Below are positions 24,136 through 35,001 of a DNA stretch of 64,000 nt, one piece after another. A program made the position numbers and the translations under genes. The DNA comes from Acheta domesticus. Taxonomy: Eukaryota > Arthropoda > Insecta > Orthoptera > Gryllidae. Below the pieces are notes generated by a model. That model saw nothing but the letters and a program-made list of their open reading frames with translations. It was not told the origin of the DNA and searched no databases. Position 1 is the first letter of the stretch. Each line of letters begins with the position of its first letter. The stretch is taken from contig JAHLJT010000631.1 in NCBI GenBank assembly GCA_031308135.1, forward strand, positions 223,519,654-223,583,653, written 5' to 3'.

Positions 24136-26974
24136 AGATTTATCTGGCGTGTAAGCTTTCTTACTGGAAGTGGATGTAAATTGATTAAAACTTACTGTCT
24201 TAGAGTAAGATAACATTGATGATTTTGCAGTGCCTATCATGCCTGCTTTCCCAACAATACGTAATCCTTCCCTAATGAGCCAGATGTATCGTATTTCCGT
24301 ATGAATAACAATTTTTGCTAATTACGAAGGAAAATTATTAAGCTTTGGTTTATCTGAGGATTAATACTCGTGAAAAGGAATGCAAATGATCCTAAATGCA
24401 GTGAGATGTTATGGATATTCAAATAATTATAATTTGAATCCACATTGTCTCCTTCGTTTTGGCCTCGGCTTTGGTTGCTTCAACAAATACTAAAATTTAA
24501 TGATTTTTTTCACCAACTTAGCAATTATGTCTTTGGGAACGGTGGTAATCTTTGAGATTATCTTATTTATTACTGAATTCATTCTAAGAGAGCTGTTTGT
24601 TTTATCAAGTTTGCTGTTCTTTAGGAAACAGTCGCAACTATTGTATGCTTTTTGTGCATACATGCACCTTGTGAGGTAAAACGTACTTTTCTTTTTCCAG
24701 ATCGTCAATCTACAATATAATATCACTTGTTCAGACCTGTCTCTCTGAAACTTAAATACAATACGCTGCTCTTAACATTTCGAAAATGTATTTCTCTTCA
24801 GGTTTTATTTTGCGATTTTCGCACATCGTCAATTTCGGAGACCAATTGAAGAGACCAATTTCTTCGATCTCTTCATTAAACAAAATTATTAATTTGCATT
24901 ACGCATCTATTTGAGAAAAGCTTGACAAAATATTATTGGTAACTTTTTCACATCCTTCGTATTAAGTCTATTTTTCTTTTTTAACAACATTTATCATTAG
25001 TATTTCACTTTATTTCAAACATTTCCTTCGTGTTTCGAGAAGTTCAAAGGAACAGACATTTATTAGTGAGTAGAAATGTTGGGAAAGGTCTGAAGTCTCA
25101 ACATGAGGCTAGTTTGGCAATGATCCAATGTTATTCCTCGTAGTGGTTGAAGAAACATTTGAGTTAGTCAGCAATTTGGATTGTATCTGTATTTGGAATA
25201 AAAATGCAGAAACATTCTAATGACTATAAATTAATTATTCCATGAAAATTAAAATATTGACTGACATATTTTCTCTACCTTCTTTGTAAGTTCAACATTA
25301 ACGATTGTAGTAGTAAGCACATATAACATTATGTTGTTTTATTTCCGGTGAGTTTTCATTCATTGTGGTTTTGAAAAATGTGGAGACGTACATTTTGAAT
25401 GAAAGGTATAGTCATATTAAAAACTATCATATAAGTATTGATAACTGTAAGCAAAAGCATTTGTGAGAGGGAAATGTAACTTTGATTATGATTTATCATT
25501 AAGAAGTCCAGATTAAAGTAATAGATTCTTTCTAATATAAAAATTCCTATTTGTTTTAAAAGTGTGAGGGGAAGAAAGTAGTAATTTAGTATCAACAGAA
25601 ACCATATATTACTTATCTATACTCCTTCACATATTTCATCAGTTTGAATTTTCCACGCATATATTTTCTAATAAACATATTAGTGACACATTATTTAGTA
25701 TGTAAGCCGTATGTTTACGCTGCCGCCACCTGTTGGATTTGGAAATCGCCTCATGGCCCTAATATCTTGTTATTAGATATGCCAACACCCACAGAATCTC
25801 TTGTCCACTTGCAAAAATCCGCTTACGTACATGGAAGTCTTCCGACCAGAGAAGGGAAATGGATGTCATTTATCCAAAAAATATTCTCGGAACAAGTAGA
25901 GCGACACTGAAACACTTTTATTTTATTTTAGACAAACTATTAATATGTGAAAAGTAGATTTGTTAATAAGAGAAATTAGCTGCTTTGTTAATGTCAAAAG
26001 AATTTTCTAAATGTTCAGTATTTAGCATTGACTGCCAATTTTATATTTCACAGAAATTGAAAATTTTGTCGTAAATGTAAAATGTATTTCATTGGTTATT
26101 TGAAACAACTTTTAATTTTAAAAGACGCTTCAAGGTTTAACATTTTATTTTCAGTGACTTGTATATTTTACTGAAGAATAAGCAAATTACTATTAATACA
26201 ATGTGAAATTATGAGCAAATGCACAGTCAGCACGGTTGAAATACAGTTTGTTTCATTACACCCCATTTATAAGACTTATAGAAAAGTTCTTTTAGGGATT
26301 TTTTTCTATTGTATTGCAGATAGTTTTCAAATAGCGTTAGCCTTGGTTGAAAGATGTTTTATTTTCATGTAAATGCTGTGAAGAAACGTGCAGAAGAAAA
26401 TAAACAATGGGGGACTTAGAGAAAGGGGATCGATCAGCAAAAAAATTCAGGTCACCCAAATATGTTTTGTGGACATACAATTTCGTTACGAATTATAAAT
26501 TTCATACACGATATAAAACTAAATTTAGGATACATATGTATAAAATAGGTTTGGTTCATTGATTACAAATACAATGTGAACATTTTATCTGACTGCCTAA
26601 TTCCAAAGGAATTCTTTATAAGATTGAATTCTCTTCACAGTTTTTGTACTCTGGAAAACTGTCCATTAGATTTTTTCAGACGGCTATTTTTGAAAGCAAA
26701 ATTGTTAAAAACATTTTTGAATGTGTTTGTGTTTAAATTCGTGATAATTTTAAAATGTAAGAAAGGCTCTCGAAATACGTTGTACAAAAGCCATTCAAAT
26801 GTCACTCAAATAGGTACAACGGCTCATTGGTGAGAGGCCCTTGGAAGTGTTGCTCGGGGACCCAGCCAGTCCATCCTGACCTGTTCAATCCGCCATTGTG
26901 CATGTATTCCCTTCTCGCTCTATTTTAAAGAGTAGAAAAGTGAGTGGGAAGTCTTTCGATTCGGAGGGCTGTTG
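24136..26974. other. intergenic AT-rich DNA, no gene recognised
   Basis: AT-rich. The 88-codon frame at 25644-25910 (+) resembles no known family. No TE ends were identified. Confidence 0.5.
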
Positions 26975-27440
26975 TCCTCAAGTGCAGACTCCGCGCTCCC
27001 AGAGGACGGATTCTGTGGCGTGCGGTGGGCGGGGCGGGCGGAAGCAGCCACGTGCTCGAGGGCTGGAGCGGTGCGAGGAGCGCAGAAGGGCTTCCGGGAA
27101 GTGCAGCGGCGCGTAATTGGGTTTTCAGGCAGGCCTCGGCCCCGCCCCCACTCCGTCCGTAGCACCCCAGCCATTGACGTCACGTCGACGTCACGGCGGA
27201 TGCGAGAGCGGCAGCCTCGGCAGCCACCTCCGGCGCTGCGGCCCTCTCGAATGAATAAGGCTGTTTTCAGCGGCGCCGCCCCTTCGCGCTCCGCGACGCT
27301 CCCGCCGCTCGGCCGCGCCCGCCGCTCACGTCACTCGCCGCGGCGCTGACGTCGCGCGCACGTGCGCCCCCGGCCGCACGTGGACGTAGTACTCTGCGGC
27401 GCGGCGCGCCCTCTAGGCGGCCGAGCGAGCACGATTCTCG
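26975..27440. promoter_or_regulatory. CpG island with CRE-like and CACGTG sites
   Basis: GC-rich island with dense regulatory-type motifs: TGACGTCA at 27175-27182, a second GACGTCACG at 27187-27195, CACGTCAC near 27328, TGACGTCGCG near 27348 and several CACGTG-type E-boxes near 27360-27382. This is the architecture expected of a housekeeping or bidirectional CpG promoter, but no coding exon is recognisable nearby. The 125-codon plus-strand frame shows no known domain. Confidence 0.45.
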
Positions 27441-27645
27441 TTATTGCTATGACAGCACCGGTTTTCTAGCCAAGTTCACATTCTCCTAGTTAACATCTTA
27501 TTTTTGTTGCTGTCTTTAGTGGGATTAGAAATTAACTTTGTCGCTCTTACTTTCATGAGGTGAGATCTCGTAACGCTCCGATTATTGTTCCGGTCTCTGA
27601 AATATTGTACCTGTATTGCTCCGCTCCCTGAAACGAAAGTTAATA

Positions 27646-28229
27646 CAGTGGAATCTCGTTTGGACGTTCTTTAAGGGACTGAACATTTTGAACGTCGTAA
27701 GCGGGAAAACGTGCTAATGAAAAATCCTCAATTATACTTATTTTCCACATTTCCGTAGCCCAAGCACCATAATACGGATAATTAATGTGTACGTCATTAA
27801 CACGCAAATATCCGTGGTAGGAACTAATTTACTCATAAATTACATTAAATAATAGTAAATTACAAATAAAAAAAGCAAAGTAACGCATCACGGTACCGCA
27901 TCAATAAAACACGTAACACGGAAACTAATTGTAACACATGGTAACACTCAATGAAGATGGCCCGGAGGGTACAGCGAAACAAGTTTCTCCCGTTTTGGAA
28001 TCAGACAAAGCGAAAGTGGTATCCAAAAGTACCTGAAAACATTGAAAGTGGCGTTGGTGCACCGGAAAACGCGTGCCTCTCCCGATGCAAGTTGCCTATA
28101 ATCTTTGAACGTGATAATCGGGAATGGTGAACGTGTAAAAGAGTAATTTGATAAAATTGGGAATTGAAAATATGAATGTATTAAGCGGGAAAACGTGGTA
28201 AACGGAACGTGGCTAACGATATTCCACTG
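27646..28229. mobile_element. pogo/Tigger-type MITE
   Basis: Terminal inverted repeats CAGTGGAATCTCGTT (left) and, as reverse complement of the right end, CAGTGGAATATCGTTAGC. TA dinucleotides flank both sides (27644-27645 and 28230-28231). The end sequence and TA duplication are typical of pogo/Tigger DNA transposons. AAGCGGGAAAACGTG occurs in direct orientation near both ends (about 27698 and 28185). At 584 bp with no transposase it is non-autonomous. Confidence 0.8.
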
Positions 28230-29162
28230 TATTTTGTTCATTGCAGTTTAGGGGTTCTTTGGCTTCTAAGGTCGTTGGGTCTCATGAGTGATATCATTAG
28301 ATGATAGCGATAATAATGATGCGGTCATTGATAATGGATAAATGGGAGAATACGAGGCCGGGAAAAGGGATAATCTTGAGGAAACTTTCCAAGAGCTCGC
28401 ATTTGTCCACCACAAATTCCACGTACGTTTACCCTGAATCGACCAAGTCCCAGCGATGCAAAGCGTATGCTCTTCCCCTACTCACACCCGAAAGTGAACA
28501 CAGAAGCCTTGAGCCAACTCCGAAAAATAATCCTACAGTGCTTTCATCGTCAAAGTTCATCGACTCCTTCCAAGCATTCTAATTTCCTAATTAGATGGTT
28601 AGACCGGGAAAAACTTCTTTACATAGTCGTTAAGAATAATTACCGCACTAATTAAAACGTTAATCTTCGCTCTTTTAGTAAAATATATTAAAAATACAGC
28701 CATTTTCAGGTTTGGCTGAAGATCAGTGTATCGCATACAGTTTTTGTTTGTGCTGTATTTCATTTACGAAAATTCTACACTCCGACAGGTCAGTTAATTG
28801 CTATGTGCACTGATTGACATTTGTTTTACAATTTCAGTTGGATGAAATATTTTTACTGATTCTTAGTCATTAAAATTCTTGTAGATTATTTTAATGATTA
28901 TTTTTACTTCCTCTACTTCTTTTTGTATCATAAAAATAAAATAATAATAATTATTATGTATATTTCTAATATATTTGTTTATTATAATATATTTGTGTCT
29001 AATGTATTTCGAATATACTTGTAAATTGTGAGAAAGCTAAGCAACCTTTGGTGATATGAGAAGTGTCGTATGATTTTTTTAGGTAATTCGGAAGACGAAA
29101 AATACAAAAACAATTAAACAATTGCTATTTAGACTGAAAATAGAAATATTTAAGTACGTTTT
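28230..29162. other. intergenic, no gene seen
   Basis: AT-rich, no supported feature. Confidence 0.5.
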
Positions 29163-29694
29163 CTTGATTGATTAGTTGTTCCGGGTGAGTCAACTGCAAA
29201 GGTCGTTAGTTCCGTAGGTGTCGTGCATGTTTTATCGTGGGTGGTGGCGGTGATCTTCCTCCGCCTGGCTGATGAGATCCGCGCCGACCTATGTGGCTTG
29301 TGGGGATTTTCTCCAACCATGTATATCCCACCAGCTGGGCATCGTTCTAGTCGGGACAAGCTCACAGCTCCCGACGCGAAGTGATAGTGTAGTGCGAGTA
29401 AGTTTGTGTAAATAAGGAGTGAGGATAGGACAAGGAAGGGGAAGGAAAGATCGCGCGCGGTCGGTGGTCCGTTTGTTAGGGGACTGCTTCGGCATTCGCC
29501 TGGTGTTCATCGGAAAGCTACCGGTCAGAGCAGTCAGACGCTAGAATTCTCCTCCAGACAGCGGCCGAATTTGGCCTAGCTCTATAGCTGGTGTTGAGTA
29601 AACTTTCACCGTCAGATTCGAACCCTAGGATCTCCTGGTCAGCGGCACTGCTGTGACATCAGTTGATGCCCTTAGCCACCTCTGCCGGTTTTAA
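29163..29694 (-). mobile_element. tRNA-derived SINE, full-length copy 4 (best preserved)
   Basis: Read on the minus strand from 29694: GGCAGAGGTGGCTAAGGGC with box A TGGCTAAGGGC, then about 55 bases later box B GGTTCGAATCT at about 29617-29627. A long GC-rich body follows and a tail beside gattgattag on the plus strand (29166). The head resembles a type II tRNA (long variable region, Ser/Leu-like), with the acceptor stem not closed. This best-preserved head is what identifies the whole family as tRNA-derived. Confidence 0.75.
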
Positions 29695-30869
29695 TTATCT
29701 TAATTCGCAATTTCTCATATCTGATGTGATGACTAAATTTGCGCGCTCTGTGTGTCATTGTTATGTCACAGCTAGCAGTCATGCAGCGAAGAACAAAAGT
29801 TTCGGTATTCGTTCAGAACAGACACTTTTGCTGCTTTTTTCACAGTCTCGACAGCAACATATTTGCTTATGCCTCTACTAGTTATGTATTTCAAGGTCCT
29901 CATAAACTGGATTATCTAAGAATGTTTATTATGTATTTTAAAATTACATTTATTTGTCTAATACTTTACATTAAAGGTAAGAGCAATTGTGTCAACACTT
30001 GTCTATATTGGGTACGAATATTAGCGTTTACATGCGATCTTCAACAAACTCAGCCCATCGGTATAATTTAGTTAAGCACATTGAGTCATCTTTTCCCCTA
30101 CTTGATGCCACCCACTTCACTTTCAATAGTTTTATGCTCCGTGTTGCAGCGACCTCTGCGTTGGTGATGCGACGTTAAATTAGCTGGCATATCAAGGAAA
30201 AATATGAAAAGAAAGAGAAAGGAAGATTATTTTAAAAACGGAGGAAAATAAACAAAAGAATGATAAGAATAATAATAGAAATGTTGCCCAATGCACTGTT
30301 CTGAATCTACGTAACGAACCCTGAATTCTGAAAATTCTTACTTCTCGTTTTAGAAGCCCCGGTACAGGGGAGTGTGAATAGTTCTATAATTGTATCAATT
30401 GGTAGTAATTTTAGAAAGGGCTATATTGAGGTTTAAAGGCACAGGAATTCCATTTCCCAGCAATACTGTTGTGTATTGCGGATTGCAGAACACCCAGGCG
30501 TGAAGACTATAGTACCAGTCAATGAATGTTCAACCTTTGAGATATTTAACAAATCCCATCCTAGAAATTAATTTATTAATTAATTTCGCAGTCCTTAAGG
30601 ACTATGTGCCCACATCTTCTGTAGGAAGACTGCGACGTACAACTGACTGTAGGAAGACTGCAAATGCGTTGTTACTTCCTTCTACTGGAGGAAGGAGGTG
30701 CCTAGTAGAATTGTTTGTTTCACGTAAATGCTTGGAGAGAATTATCATTATATTATTTCTAGAATTATGATTGTCTATGCCAGCCAGATGTGAAAAAATA
30801 GCAGTTTGTAGTGTTTTAATGCATGATTTTTTAAAAATATATTGTCATTTGTGAAGCTTATTGAGGTAA
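29695..30869. other. intergenic, no gene recognised
   Basis: Frames up to 110 codons (29739-30071, +) without family similarity. A short duplication, CTGTAGGAAGACTGC, occurs at about 30619 and 30648. Confidence 0.45.
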
Positions 30870-31285
30870 TACTTCGATGATTAATGGTAAGGTGAGAGTG
30901 CATTAGGATGTGACATTCTATTTTTACAAGAAATTAAAGTAAAAATTTGGAATCGTTTTCGAGAAAATATTGAAAATGCCCGAGGGGCTTCATGTCAAGT
31001 TTCCCAAAGTATTGAAGAAAGTTTTTCAAAATCCCAGCGCCTCGGGTCGAGCCAGATCAACTGGGGGAATATCCATTTTCATAGAAGTCGTGCGTATTGT
31101 TTAGGCGGTAGTCGTGTTTACAGACGGTCGGACGGACATTTTGAACAAAACAACAACACTTTTTCTATGTCGGGGGACCCCAAAACGAGTATTTCCGTTG
31201 AAATCTCTAAATCGATTTTCCGCAGCTTTCCCTGTACTACATATATTCCTCCTAATATACGTACGTATACGGGAGAGTAAAAATA
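30870..31285 (+). repeat. repeat A, copy 4 (plus orientation)
   Basis: Shared blocks: GTGTTTACAGACGGTCGGACGG near 31113, a CCCCAAAACG block near 31180, aaatcgattttccgcagc and the cap TATACGTACGTATACGGGAG at about 31256-31275 followed by agtaa. The cap contains the 12-bp palindrome TATACGTACGTATA-type core. Non-coding. Confidence 0.65.
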
Positions 31286-32050
31286 ATAATACCACGTCCT
31301 ATATGGAAATTTTCGTTGAAAAAATTTGGACCTATTTTTAAGAAAACGTTTAAGCGTTATAGTATATGCGAAATTTGAAGCTCATTTTCACAGAAAAGTT
31401 TTGAGTTTTCTAAAAACTTTATTGGAAATCATTTGAAGCTCTTGTATTCACATATATAAAAAGGTACACAAATTGCTGGAAATGTGCATATCAATGGCGT
31501 GTAAGATATATAACAAAATTATATCTGCATAATTTTTTAAAAAACAACAGAATAGAGCAAAATGTATTTTATGACATCTTATATAGTGCATGTAGCACTA
31601 TCTGTTCAAAAAGTTTGAAGAAAAAATTTGGAGCTTTTAGAGAAAAAAAAACAAAATTTGAATGTTTCTGAAAATGCGGAAATTTGAGCTAATTTTCAGA
31701 AAAAATCTATTGAATTTTCGAGAAATTCTTTAAGACACCATGTTAAGCATATGTACTCATAAATGCAATAATGTGAACAAATCGCGGCTGATGTAAATAT
31801 TAACGACGTGGGAGAGAAGTAAAAATTACTTTTTATGAAGTATTAAAGATCCCTAATTTCTGAAATATGTCTAGATAAAGGGAATAATTTGCTAAATATC
31901 ACAAAAGGATTTATCCACTTTTATTGTATCAGGGACACACAATATGAGTTTTTCTTTCAAAAAATCGCCATCTTTGCCACAGCATTAAATAGCTTTCTCT
32001 ATATTACTTATAGTACTCCTATACGTACGTATACGAGAAAAAAGTTTTTC
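31286..32050 (+). repeat. repeat A, copy 5, abutting copy 4
   Basis: The module blocks repeat again. gctcattttcacagaaaag (31381) recurs as gagctaattttcagaaaaaa near 31686. TTTGGACCTATTTTTAAG (31326) recurs as tttggagcttttagag near 31631. A gtaaatattaacgacgtggg block near 31794 closely matches 6935-6955 of copy 1. It ends with ctcctatacgtacgtatacg at 32015-32034, the family cap. Confidence 0.65.
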
Positions 32051-33639
32051 TGATGGAGTAAATTATTACATTGATAATTACATGATTAAATATTCTCTAT
32101 CCATAAAAACAGTCAGAAAAAACAAAACCCCTTTGATGAAAATCCGGAACTTTCGTGACTTAAATTAAATCGACGTGAAAACTATAATGATCTTAAATAG
32201 TATAACTGAATATCTTTTTAAAAATTTTGTATTGAAAAATCGAATATTTTCTTAAAATATACAACAATCATGATATCCGGGATATGTCAGATATGAAGAT
32301 TTATTAATTTCGAAAATTCAGAAGTCTCATTGATAATCGAAATCTCCGGAATTATTCACTTTTCCCATGTAACTAATCGGGAGAAAATTAGACATTTTTG
32401 AGAAATTTTGAAAGTGGAATGTGGACGTCAGATAATTTATAGTTGTCTACTAAATTCGCAAGGTCAGATTAGTCGTGGAGACTGAAGATTATCGATTTTG
32501 AAAAATATTCTAACTTGCGTGTTGAAAGTTAGTATAAGTTAGTGTTGTAGTGTTATTTACGATACATCCGACATTTTTCCAAAAACGAAAACTAACAAAG
32601 GATTACGGTACAGCAAACCCTGCGTTGACGTCATTCCTGAGATCAACTTTCCGAGTGAAACGTTACTTTATGTATTAGTAATTAGTAACATGTGCTTCCT
32701 ACATAAAAGTTTTTTTTAAATCTAGTTTTTGTACAGAATTCTACACTCTTGTATTCGATTGCTAGAGAAAATTGCACGAGTAACATAGTGTGATCGAGTA
32801 ATAAACAGGGAACAAAATTTATTGTAATGTGCGAAACAGAACCTGGAAAATTTATATTCTCAAATCCGGAAAACCGGTGGAGGCGGGAAACTTTGAATTG
32901 CAAAAAGCCAGATGGATGGCCTCCCTGTCCAATTTTTTTCTTGGAAAATTTCTCATGAAAAGAGCTTTCGTTCTCTGATATGATGTATGAAATTTCGAGA
33001 GTTTCCTTTTGATTAAATTATCTGGGATGCAAAAAGTTCAGAAATTAAATTGTAATTACTATAATTGTAAACTAAAATAACGAAACTAATACATTATAAA
33101 TAATTTTATAGTAAATCTTTCGTTTCTTGTAAATTGACAATTGACAAATTAATAAACTACTAAATATATTTTTAAAACTTTCCAAAGTAATAATTTTGTG
33201 CATAATACCCGCTGCGATTGTAAGCTCATTTTAACATGTATTTCTGAAATGAAAAAGAATAAAAGCTCATGGGTGCTGCTGTATGTAATATTTAAAGAAA
33301 GTTTATACACACAATTTAATATACACATTTTGTGTATTTGTGACTAGGTAGCAGTAAAAATTGTTTGACCAGTCCCGTTTATTGTATCAGGTCGTGTTAA
33401 CGAATCACATATTTTTCAAGAACAGTTACAATTGTGAATAGTAACATTTTGAGCTGACATGCAACGCGTGAAAATCACAATGAAGCTTTTGCGAAGATGT
33501 TTGTTAGTGTCAGTGTACGAAACATTGTCTGGAGATTCAGTCTAGATTTTATGTTTATTCGCTTCTTCTCTGGTTGAGTGTAGACCCCTTCTCCCTAACC
33601 GTGTATTTCTCTTGTTGACGAACTGATTGGTGGTTTCGG
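32051..33639. other. intergenic sequence upstream of the MGAT4-like frame
   Basis: AT-rich, no upstream exon recognised. A CCAAT-type element in inverted form (gattgg) lies at about 33625-33630 and a GC box (GGGGCGGG) at 33653-33660, only about 10 bases before the start codon. Confidence 0.45.
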
Positions 33640-33668
33640 ATGTCTAGTGCTCGGGGCGGGCTTTCGCC

Positions 33669-34739
33669 ATGCGGCTGCCGCGGCGCCGAGGAGCGCTCTG
33701 GGCGCTGGCCATTGTGTGCGCCGCGACCGTGACGCTAATGCTGCATTGGCATTGGCCCGGCGCGCTCAAACAGCGGGACAGCTCTTTGCGACTCTCTGCC
33801 TTGCGCGAGAAGACGAAGCAGCTGTTGAGCGGGCACCGCATGGCCCGAAGAGAAGTGGTCGCATGGGCGTTGCGGGCTTCGATTGCGACCACCGACGGGA
33901 TCCCAAAAGCACGACGCAAAGCCAATGACAGGAAAGTTATGAATGGCTTTGTGGTCCCTCATCATGTGTTTTTTAATACACCAACTCAATCTGAGGACAC
34001 GATGTACGAATATTTTGAATATGTTTTAACGGCTGGTCGGTTAGGGGTGACGATGGTGCTGGGAATTTCAACGACGAAGAGCAGGCCTTTCGTTCTCATC
34101 GAAAGCATTAAGATGATTTTTGGTGCTATGACATCAGAAGATGCAAGAGATACTCTCATTATAGTGCTTGTTGAGGAGGATGATAAACAATATGTAACTC
34201 AAGTGTCGAGCCAATTGGAAAAACTGTTTGGAGTACAAATAAAGTCTGGCCTATTGGAGGTCATTTCTCCTCCTGTTCAATTTCATAAGAAAATGCGAAC
34301 ACTGGAGACTAATTTCGGAGAAAATGAAGAGAAACTGAGATGGGCTCGAAAGAATCTTGTTCTGGCTTATTTAATGATGTACGCACACACCAAAGGCAAA
34401 TTTTATGTTTTCTTAGGATATGGTGTCGAGGCACAGAAAGGCTTTGTTTCTATCATGAAAAAGTATGCCGTTAATCAAGTAGGGAAAAAAGTACCTTGGT
34501 TTATATTAGACTTTGGTCATTTTGATTTTGTAGGAAAATTGTTCAGGTGTAACGAGTTATCATCCCTATTTCGATTCTTTATTGCGTATCATGATCGATG
34601 GCCGGCTAAGGAGCTTTTGAATGAATTTATGAGCCATCAATTATGCGGATTAACGCTAAATTATTATAAATGTTTGGAACTAAAAAGGGAATTACACTTG
34701 AATTATACACATTCTCTATTTTATCAGGTGAATCTTTAA
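33669..34739 (+). CDS. MGAT4-family (GT54) type II membrane protein lacking the acidic DXD motif
   Basis: Single uninterrupted 356-codon frame. The start is supported by a gccATG context and an MRL beginning shared with MGAT4A-type enzymes. Layout: short basic tail (residues 2-7), one membrane anchor (about 9-27), a stem, then the GT54 domain from about residue 126. Family landmarks are VLGISTTKSR (130-139), SGLLEVISPP (193-202), RWARKN (224-229), LMMYAHTKGKFYVF (235-248) and FVGKLF (287-292). Active MGAT4 enzymes add a beta-1,4-GlcNAc branch to N-glycans in the Golgi using an acidic LEDD motif. Here the aligned residues are L249-G250-Y251-G252, so all three acidic residues are gone. One N-glycosylation sequon lies at N345. 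The frame ends SLFYQVNL, in line with family SLFQHVGL, then stops, losing the C-terminal domain (about 150 residues). CAG|GTGAAT at 34725-34733 could instead be a phase-0 splice donor. Probably catalytically inactive; possibly regulatory like mammalian MGAT4D, or a retrocopy. Confidence 0.85.
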   Translation: MRLPRRRGALWALAIVCAATVTLMLHWHWPGALKQRDSSLRLSALREKTKQLLSGHRMARREVVAWALRASIATTDGIPKARRKANDRKVMNGFVVPHHVFFNTPTQSEDTMYEYFEYVLTAGRLGVTMVLGISTTKSRPFVLIESIKMIFGAMTSEDARDTLIIVLVEEDDKQYVTQVSSQLEKLFGVQIKSGLLEVISPPVQFHKKMRTLETNFGENEEKLRWARKNLVLAYLMMYAHTKGKFYVFLGYGVEAQKGFVSIMKKYAVNQVGKKVPWFILDFGHFDFVGKLFRCNELSSLFRFFIAYHDRWPAKELLNEFMSHQLCGLTLNYYKCLELKRELHLNYTHSLFYQVNL

Positions 34740-34740
34740 A

Positions 34741-34746
34741 AATAAA
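34741..34746 (+). promoter_or_regulatory. AATAAA polyadenylation-signal-like hexamer
   Basis: AATAAA follows the stop codon of the MGAT4-like frame by one base. Its position would give a very short 3' UTR. The flank is A/T-rich, so chance occurrence is quite possible. Confidence 0.3.
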
Positions 34747-35001
34747 ATAATATTAAAATATTATGAAGTTCATTGGTTCTTTGAAATTACTCAAATTAAA
34801 TATGATTTTGAATATGAGGTTTTCCAAAACATTTGCCTTCAACAGCAACATTGTGAAATATGTGACTTACCATAGACATTTATGTATTGGTTAATATATT
34901 GGATACTTTTGTAATTCTTACCAAGGAATATTAAAGTATTGCGAAGTTCCTTATCTTCTTTATAAACTGCTGGTTACTACTTCTCAATACGGTACTATGT
35001 A

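Noticed and set aside
23563..24240. Frames of 113-199 codons in the CpG island
   Set aside because: Open in several frames on both strands because of GC bias; no domain or consistent coding signal.
29610..29694. Possible tRNA gene on the minus strand
   Set aside because: Same reason, and it is part of a six-member dispersed family.
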